This document shows positions 56,469 through 64,000 of a stretch of 64,000 bases of DNA, one piece after another (the first letter of the stretch is position 1; every line of letters starts with the position of its first letter). A program made the position numbers and the translations under genes. Origin of the DNA: Azolla caroliniana (lineage: Eukaryota; Polypodiophyta); contig JBHGNT010000007.1 in assembly GCA_043228905.1 (NCBI GenBank), positions 22,134,001 to 22,198,000 of the forward strand, given 5' to 3'. Below the pieces are notes generated by a model. It was not told the origin of the DNA, did not search any database, and saw only the letters and a program-made list of their open reading frames with translations.

Positions 56469-59147
56469 CTTAAAAAGGTCAGTTGTTTACAATCATTTTC
56501 CTGTGATGTCGAGCACTATGAAAACCTACGTTTTCTATGCAAAGGAAAGTTTTATTTCTGCAGTCCAATAGAATGACATCAGTCTAGCAGAACTAGTGCA
56601 AAAGAAAAAGGAAATGTAGAAATGACCTATGATAAGTATAAATGTGCATGTGAAGCACTTTAAAAAATGAGCAATTTAAAGACTTCAAAGGAGCAAAATC
56701 AAGAAGATTGAAGACAACAAGCTAATTAAAAACATTAAAATGATCATAAATACACAAGACAAAAGACATCAAAATACGCAGAAATTGTGCATTCTTGAAC
56801 TACAATGAGGAGTTAAATACCAAAAACAGCATAAATGATCATAAATAAGCAGATTAAAGATAAAAAAGAAGCAAATTGATAACCTAAATATAGTTAAAAC
56901 TAATCAGATTAAAGACCTAAAATTTGGGCACCTAGATGACCATATTAGGGGATCAAAGCAAGTAGAATCACGGTGGTTAGAGACATCAAACAAGGAGACT
57001 AAAGACCTAACGACAAGTATAAATTAGCAGGGTAAGGACCTCAAAATGAGCAAGATAATGACCAGAAAAATGCACAGAAACGTGCAGCAATAAAGGACCT
57101 GGGATGCACAGATATCTCTACCTAAAAATTGAGGTTCAGCCTAACAAATGAGAATAGTAAAGACCTAAAGTTCAGTAGATTAGTGATTTAGGAATGAGTA
57201 GATTGAAGACCTAATAGAAATTAGTAAAAATGATAAGATAAATGGCTTTAAAATTATCATAATTGATCACATTAACAACTTAATTATGGATTTTAAAGAC
57301 ATAAAATGGAGGATAAACAATCATTTTAAAGACTTAACAATGAGTATATTATGACCAAACTTTGAAAATACTAAAGCCCTAAAGTGGAAAATATTGAAGG
57401 GTTCAAAATCAGGGTAACTGAGCAAAACGGACTAGATTAATATGCACATTAAAAGCTAAAAACATCACTGAATTAGATTAATGAGAGATACTAGAACTGA
57501 ATAGAAACATAGACAAACATGTTACATAACAAATACATCAGACGTAGCAAAAAAAAACTATACTAGGAAATATTGAACTCAGAATGTGAGGCGAAAAAAT
57601 TGGACAAAAAAACTAAGAAAGAGAAATGACCATAGTTTAAAAATGCATAGAAGTATTTAACACATATTCTACATTTCAAAACTGCTATTTTAAATAGTTC
57701 CACGTATTTAATATATAATAAATATTCTATACATTTAACAAGTATTTTACGTTTCTTAAAAATAGATATTATAAAAAAATGTATTATTAGTATCATTTAG
57801 CCTAAGAAATTCTTTTGAGATGAAATGATCTCTTCATTGAGAAACTTTTTGGCGCAATTCCTTCAGTATATGAAGTTTTTATGTGATACTTTAATGATGT
57901 TGTGAGATTAAACCATTCAAAGTTAATAAAAAAATTTGTTAGATGCAATATAAATATAAGAAGTACTTGTCATATTCTACATATTTTATGTATTCTAAGT
58001 ATTTCTTAATAAAGGGTAGAATAATTTTAAAATACTTAGCATAAACATTGTACACGTATTGTATGCTAAGTATTTTACAACAAGCGAAATGACGTACAAA
58101 AACCAACTTCTCAAGGATGCCGCAAAGAACAAATGTGAACAGAGAACTAATTTACTTCTACTTGAAGTGAAATCAATAAATGACACCAACAAAGGTCTCC
58201 CTCCATGTAAGCTACCCAAATTCAATACGCTAATATTTTAACTTCCTCAAAACCCTAGGAATTTGATTTGAACTAGAAAATCAGAAATATGCTAGCTAAA
58301 ACTGTGTCATGAGGTAGCTATGAAGCATAAATAGCAGGATTTTCCAGGAAATAACAGAAAATAAACCTAAATCACTGAGAAGAAATCCAAATCTCTAAAA
58401 TAAACATAAATTTCTCACGAATCTTGAATCCCTAAAACTCATTAATCGCTGAAAAACCATAAAATATCAGAAAAAACCTAGATCATTGAAAACCTCTAAT
58501 TCACACTAAGAAACCCTAAATCGCAGGAAACACATACATCGTAACAAATCATAAAATCACTCAGGAACTCTATAACACTGGAAAAATGTTAAATTTTCTG
58601 AGGGACCTTAAATTGCAGAGAAGCCACTAGGTTGTTACAAAATCCAATACCCAATACTGAAGCCCTCACATTGCTGAATACCCAAAATTTTCAGGAACCC
58701 CTCTAGATTTATGGGGAAGCCCTAGAAATACGGAGAAATTTTCGATTGTTAGAGATCACTAAATCTCTGAGGGCCCTTAAATCTCTAATCTCTGAAATAT
58801 TTAAAACCCGGTCGCTGAGAAGCCCCTAAGTCTCTGAAAGCCCCTCAATATCTTAGAAACCCTACATCGTTGATCTCTGAAATACCTGAAATCCCTAAAT
58901 CGCGATCAAACCAAAGGTCTGAGAAATCTTAAATCGCAGTGAGAAGCTGCAAATCTCTGAGAAAGTAAACCTCAATCTCTCTCCAGCACGCAGTTGCATC
59001 TCCAGCATGATATGCCTCAGGAATTTTAATTGCAGAAAGGGGAAAGAAGAAAGGGAAAATAGAAATTACTAAACCTAAATAACAGAGGAAGAGAAGAAGG
59101 GGCTAATGGGCGAATAGAGAGATGGGGGGGGGAGGAAGAAAGCGTAC
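56469..59147 (-). other. 5'UTR intron of the phosphatase gene, with repeated motifs
   Basis: The donor CAG|GTACGC is at 59,148/59,147 and the acceptor TTTTTAAG|GAGCAAAG at 56,469/56,468, just before the ATG at 56,459. Its 3' half (56,640-57,450) repeats 'TTAGGTCTTTAATCT'-like words, read on the minus strand. Its 5' half (58,380-58,960) repeats 'TCAGAGATTTAGGG'-like words. No ORF of interest lies inside. Confidence 0.65.
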
Positions 59148-59339
59148 CTGATCGGTTGTGTTGGAGGTAGGGATGGCGATGGCGAAGGAAATTAGGGCTT
59201 TTCTGACTGAGGAGCAGAGTAGAGGAGAACAGAGCAACCAAAAAACAGAGAGACAGAGAGACAGAGACAGAGACAGAGTAAAAGGGTTTGAAAGAGTATC
59301 TTTTTTGAGGTGTTTTTTTTTAGGTGCAATGCAAAACAT

Positions 59340-59372
<33 letters not shown>

Positions 59373-59380
59373 AGGTCAAT
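59148..59380 (-). promoter_or_regulatory. 5'UTR exon and core promoter region of the phosphatase gene
   Basis: The exon ends at the 59,148 splice donor. Upstream on the minus strand lie CT-rich leaders ((CT)n at 59,340-59,372; CTCTGTCTCTGTCTCTG near 59,260). No TATA box is obvious, so the transcription start is not fixed. Confidence 0.45.
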
Positions 59381-59454
59381 ACCATGAGTCAAATCCATGC
59401 AATTTGTCTTGCAAGGGCTCTATATCCATCTCTATGGCTCTGGCTCTCAATTAG

Positions 59455-59506
59455 GCTAAGTCAAGTCAAGCTAAGTCAAGCCAAGTCAAGCTAAGTCAAG
59501 CCAAAC
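59455..59506. repeat. short tandem repeat, about 10-bp unit
   Basis: (AAGTCAAGCY)n with variants: CTAAGTCAAG and CCAAGTCAAG alternate about five times. Confidence 0.9.
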
Positions 59507-59509
59507 CAT

Positions 59510-60860
59510 GTGACTCTTGGAGAGACTGCCTTTGTTTGTCATGTTTGTATATGCATGCAGGTAGGATGTATCCCTGGTCTTCGATCACGCCTCTGCACTC
59601 CTCCTTGCACTCCTGCGAACAATCGAAACACGTGTTTATTCTTATGTTATTGATCTCTACATCATGAGTCAAGCCCTTTTGTAGTATGTATTTGTACCAC
59701 TTCCACATGTCATGATGTCTTGGGCATCACCCCCACATCTTTGTCATCCCCGGGGGAAATTGAGATCGCTACCTGCCTGCTCTATTTCTAGATCGCTACC
59801 CGCCTGCTCCCGTTTCTCGTTGCAATTGCTGCTAGTCGAATGCATTCATCGCATAAGTCGAAGTTCGGTAGCATTATCTTTTCATGATGTGTGGTATGAT
59901 GTCTCTAGGGTCGATCTCTACTTCGGCCCATTCTTGTGAGAATTGAAATTTGCATCTGTCTGTATGTTTTGCTCGAATGAGAATCCTTCCTAATCCTAAC
60001 TGTCTTTTGGCATTGTATTGTACCATTGAAATTGAGTAGACCATAAACAAACGACGCACATGTCTCAACCTCCTAAGTCCTCGCCATCCATCTGCCATAA
60101 TATAATTGCCAAAAAAGTAATGGCATGCATGTTAGTATGTCGTCGCCTCACCTTCTTCAATCTCTCAACAAATGAACGTAAAGTGATGAAATTGCTAGTT
60201 TTGCATCAAGCTCACATGAAAAGAAAAAAGTGAGGTTGCCATGCAAGTACATGAAACTCATATTTTATGACTATGTGAGGTGCAAAATCTTTTAAGGTTT
60301 GACTTATTAATAGATTGACCAATAGAAATGTCCTTCCTCTAGAATCAGTCAATCCATAACTAAGTCAGCAAGTGGTTGTTTAGTTTATTTTTGTGAAAAT
60401 GTTTCTATGAGTAGAGAAATGGCAATCTTGTTACAAAATCTTATTATGACAATAATTCTCACTTTTATCTTATGCTTGACTTGTGCCGTACATTAAGATA
60501 AGAAATGGTCAACCGTATGACGAATCTACAATAAACAAATATATTAACATAGTAAGTGACCTTCTTTCAATCCATTGTTTACATCATAATAATCTAACCT
60601 TATCCCCTTTTAATACCACAACCTCTCATGATAGCTTTGACAAATTGGTGGATCCAATTTATTGTATGTAACCATGATGTATTTTGATGTCTTCACTAGG
60701 TTATACGCTCACTTACAAAAACTTTTTCATTTGGAATTATGATAAAATATGACCGTTAAGGACTCTTAATTGTTCGAATGAAAGTTGAGATTCCTTTGAT
60801 TGCATCAAATTCTTGTGCTAAATTTTTTTTATTTGTTCAATGAAATGCACTCTATCACTA
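59510..60860. other. intergenic stretch
   Basis: No recognisable gene. ORFs at 59,712-59,939 and 59,874-60,098 overlap antisense and show no motifs. Confidence 0.55.
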
Positions 60861-60865
60861 TGGTC

Positions 60866-61167
60866 ATTGGATATAGACGTTCAAATAGCTTTTTTTAAGT
60901 ATTGTGTTCTTATGGTTGAATCCATTTTATTCCATTGACTCTTAACGAGCAATATCCTTATTTTCTAAATTCAGATGCCTTATGAATGGCATGATGCTTT
61001 ATGTTAAAGGAATGGAATTGGATATAGACGTTCAAATAGCTTTTTTTAAGTATTGTGTTCTTATGGTTGAATCCATTTTATTCCATTGACTCTTAACGAG
61101 CAATATCCTTATTTTCTTAATTTGGATGCCTTATGAATGGCATGATGCTTTATGTTAAAGGAATGGA
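60866..61167. repeat. 151-bp tandem duplication
   Basis: The block starting ATTGGATATAGACGTTC at 60,866 recurs from 61,017 with only a few differences (AAATTCAGATG versus TAATTTGGATG). Confidence 0.92.
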
Positions 61168-61183
61168 ATTTGTGCAGTCTGTA

Positions 61184-61248
61184 TTGCTCATTGCTCATTG
61201 TGCCAATTAGGGTGTATTGCTCATTGCTCATTATGCCAATTAGGGTAA
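61184..61248. repeat. 33-bp tandem duplication
   Basis: TGTATTGCTCATTGCTCATT plus GTGCCAATTAGGG is repeated immediately with one change (GTG to ATG). Confidence 0.9.
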
Positions 61249-61318
61249 ATCCACAACTGTTAAATATCTCATTTATGGGATATGCATGAGCACCAATCGA
61301 TAGACTAATGTGGGACCT

Positions 61319-61825
61319 GTCACGAACATGACAACAATTATGTCAAGATTCGAACTCTTCACCTCTTGCATATAGTCAAGTGTTTTGTTCTAACCAACAC
61401 ATCCAACTACATAGCCATGTTATGCATATGTTAGTAGATTATCTATTCCAAGTTCTAGGAGTTTTTAGAAGCTTCTAAAAACCTCCATAAGCTTTTGCAT
61501 GAAAATGGGTTTATGCATGGAACTACATGTAGAGCCCACAAACATGTATAAATACTTGTAATCTCCTTGATCCCTTTCAGGGGATTCAACACTAGTCATT
61601 GACACATCAATCTAGTATTCTTGTTTAGCCCCATCTTCTCTCCTTGATTTACATTTTTGTCTTTATGCTCTTGTATTGTTCCTAGCGTCTTAAGTTCCTC
61701 ATCTCGTCGCTCCCAACTTCCCAAGTTTCTAGCCTCATCACGTCGAGTTCCACATTTGTAACCTTATTAGTCGTAGCCTCGTCATCCGGGCTTTTTCGTA
61801 GTCTAGGGTTGGTGTGTCCATGACA
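61319..61825 (+). mobile_element. probable solo LTR with target-site duplication
   Basis: 507 bp starting TGTCA and ending TGACA, so the ends form a 5-bp inverted repeat. The TATA box GTATAAATAC is near 61,548, and CT-rich leader-like sequence follows. The flanks are GGACC (61,314-61,318) and GGACT (61,826-61,830), a 4-of-5 target duplication. No primer site or coding follows. A tRNA-like B box (AGTTCGAATCT, minus strand, 61,348-61,358) lies inside the left part, so an alternative reading is a SINE next to a shorter LTR starting near 61,419. Confidence 0.5.
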
Positions 61826-61879
61826 GGACTCTAGGGGATGGTTCTGGACCAATCCAATGATGGATCCATTGCAGAAAGT

Positions 61880-62775
61880 TTCAGTCTTTCAGTACAATAT
61901 GAAATTTGGCAAAACCATACTCATGGTCTAAGAATATTCCAACTCCTGCAACTCAAAATCACTAGAATAAGTGGGGTGTTTCAAGCATTCATTTGAAGGC
62001 ATATTGGAAACGGCCCAACCAAATATATTCTCTTCCGATGGCTTTTACTACATGCAACACTACTAGTAGGTCAGTCATTGAACAGAGATGTGGCAACTAG
62101 TCTTAGACAATGTTGTTATTGCAATGACATGCAGGAAACTACCAAGGATGCTCTTTGGTCATGCTTACTAGCCCAACAAGTATGGAATAAAGTTCTCCCT
62201 TTATTCTTGACAATTAATGTAGGTTGCCTCTTCTCTTGGGGATCAACGATAAGGGGGTTCTCCATTCTAGCCTCCTGTTGTATGAAACAGATGATGCTCC
62301 AGAGGCTATGACAGTCATCAACAAACATCTAATTGTTGTCTCCCTTTTTCACCAACCTCGCAAGCAAATGCCTATGTACCCATGTATATACCCATTACAT
62401 TATGGATATTATGGAAGTATCGTTGTAAAAGACGATATGATTCCATAATTCCTCTTCTCTCAGATATATTGCCAGAATTATGGGGGTGTTTATTGACGAT
62501 TGTGCGGGGGCAATACGACAATATGCCAGGCTCTTCAGAGGTTGTTTTGAAGAAAAGGAAAAAATTACTGCAATTATGGAGGAAGTTGCCTATGTTCACA
62601 GTCTCCTCTCAATGACCGTTATGGAAATATCATCACCCTTGGTCCTTGCCCTGACCATTTCTTTTGTATATAATACTCTCTGATTTTACATCTTTGTAGC
62701 CCTCCGACGCTTTTCTTAATGCAAATGAAGGAAATCTTTATGGACAAAAAAGAAAAGAAAAAGAAAAAGTAATAT
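61880..62775 (+). pseudogene. LINE-D 3' end
   Basis: It encodes the LINE C-terminal block: RWLLLHATLLVGQS near 62,035, then CCYCNDMQETTKDALWSCLL near 62,110. Broken 3' coding and a 3'UTR follow, with a 17-base block (62,664-62,680) identical to one in LINE-A. It ends in an A-rich tail (AAAAAAGAAAAGAAAAAG) at about 62,745-62,770. This is a 5'-truncated insertion, typical of LINEs. Confidence 0.85.
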
Positions 62776-62789
62776 CCTTATTTTTGCTC

Positions 62790-63400
62790 CTTGTGTTATG
62801 AAATATGGATAACATGTTAGTGACAAGAATGTAAAACCATTTTAGGAGCAAGTCGTTAGGATGCATTATCTCAAGCTATGTTATATAATTAATGCAACAT
62901 CAAACCTATTGCTCAATTCTTGAGCCCAATCGTTAATGTTGCAAATCACAAGCAAGCTACCAATAAATTTTAGAATTTCAACAAGGTAACCTCATCATCT
63001 ATAACCACCAACCATTTGTTGGGGGATACCTAAAGTGTATATGTATAATGCCAAATCAAAACATTGTACATGTATTGTGTTGTTATAGTTGCAAGAGATT
63101 TATTTGAGGATTAGACGTAAGTATGCAAAATAGAGTTCTTCATCGTCATGGATCTAAGACACTAATGAAAGAGGGTCTTACGAACACAACATAATGGTTC
63201 AAAGCTAAAGGATCATTGGTTGTTGCAATACATCAAATAAGAAATTGGGCATCTAATAAGAGAATTATAATTGTTTACTTGTTTTCTTATTTTTTGGTCA
63301 ATATTTGTACTTGATTAGTAAGCATTTCTATTGTGAGAGAATTCATAAAGCCCATCAAGTATAAAAAGATCCAAAGCAACAACTTTCAATAGGGCATAAG
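62790..63400. other. intergenic stretch
   Basis: AT-rich, nothing recognised. Confidence 0.55.
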
Positions 63401-63452
63401 TGCCACATTCGCGGGTGCTACTCTTCTAGAAACATGTGTCAATGTCAAAGGT

Positions 63453-63912
63453 ATGTCTGTTAACTTTGATCGACTTGTGGACTTTATAGAGGCAGAGATA
63501 TCTCATAAAGGAAGGGCAGAAAATAAGGACTTTCCTGAAGAGATAGTTGGGCAAAATGGATACGCCTTTATTTGGGGGCTATGGGATGTAGGCCACATAT
63601 TCTTACTTAACCACACTCCCTTCATGCTGAAATCACTTCCTTTCTTTTCTTTCTAACATGCCCTTATAGATTCAATATTTTCTAATGCAGGACAATGCTA
63701 ATTGGTACAAGTTAGCCCTTGTAAAACAATTTAGAGGCATAAAATCACAAGATTTTGAAGCTTTGGTCAAGGGTCACCCATCAAGAAAATGCATAAAAGA
63801 TGGAAAATATTTTAGAGAGAAGAAAAGGGTTTTGCAAAGAGAAAAAGGTCAGAGAGAAGAAAAGAGTTTTAGAGGGATGAAAAGGCTTTTAGCGAGGTGG
63901 AAAAGGCATTAG
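63453..63912 (+). other. possible exon pair of an unrecognised gene or remnant
   Basis: Two open frames, 63,453-63,656 (MSVNFDRLVDFIEAEISHKG...) and 63,685-63,912 (MQDNANWYKLALVKQFRGIK..., Lys/Arg-rich end), are separated by a TTTCTAATGCAG acceptor-like site at 63,680-63,691. A donor-like GTATGT occurs at 63,450, in front of the first frame. Composition is less AT-rich than the flanks. I do not recognise either peptide; this may be a gene fragment or chance. Confidence 0.25.
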
Positions 63913-64000
63913 ATAGATATGATTGCCTGAACTTTTGTAGATGGAGCGAGTTAACATTTTCAAATTCTTTTCATTTCTTCGTTTCTCTTTAACTCATTTC

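Noticed and set aside
1-64000. CRISPR arrays, operons, rRNA or organelle gene blocks
   Set aside because: No such structure is seen; the window is plainly nuclear plant DNA.

Overview
This window is plant nuclear DNA: intron-rich genes with GT/AG introns, plant-only gene families, and many decayed retrotransposons between them. The best guess is a fern. The large intronless PPR gene at 11.1-14.1 kb has the repeated 'IGKALH.DA' linker style I associate with fern PPR proteins. This is inference from family style; no marker locus fixes the species.

The layout from left to right is as follows. 0-4.3 kb is a graveyard of LTR elements: a partial LTR at the edge, a Copia gag/protease fragment with its own 5' LTR and primer-binding site, the 3' end of a second Copia family, a SINE-like piece and a chromodomain Ty3/gypsy fragment. 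At 7.4 kb is a small intronless Arg-rich gene of unknown function. At 11.1-14.1 kb is the PPR gene. At 15.2-17.3 kb is an uninterrupted hAT transposase ORF with a decayed duplicate of its zinc-finger end just downstream. At 18.3-21.2 kb, minus strand, is a seven-exon bHLH gene of the LRL (Lj-RHL1-like) group. 22-23 kb is dense in microsatellites, and 23-27 kb shows no gene.

27.4-39 kb is a nested structure. A LINE (minus) lies beside an older LINE scrap and is split by a Copia element (32,244-37,537, plus). That Copia has an intact 5' LTR and a 3' LTR lacking its U3 part. 41.4-45.3 kb holds two more LINE fragments (minus). The second ends only about 75 bp before the start codon of a 21-exon leucine-rich-repeat gene (45,397-51,583, plus; LRRC40-like, 594 aa). 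Tail-to-tail with it is a six-coding-exon SCP1-like CTD phosphatase gene (52,968-56,459, minus; 495 aa) with a 2.7 kb 5'UTR intron. The right end holds tandem duplications, a likely solo LTR with target-site duplication, a LINE 3' end and an unexplained ORF pair.

The three spliced genes were assembled by hand from frame continuity and splice signals. Every junction keeps frame, and the joined proteins match their families end to end. The host genes are unrelated housekeeping or regulatory genes, not a cluster. I found no convincing new 'system'. The most original signals are a Copia lineage with an extra coding tail after RNase H and a fossil internal polypurine tract, periodic linkers in the PPR protein, a perfect 26-bp inverted repeat in an LRR intron, and LINE sequence forming the likely promoter of the LRR gene.
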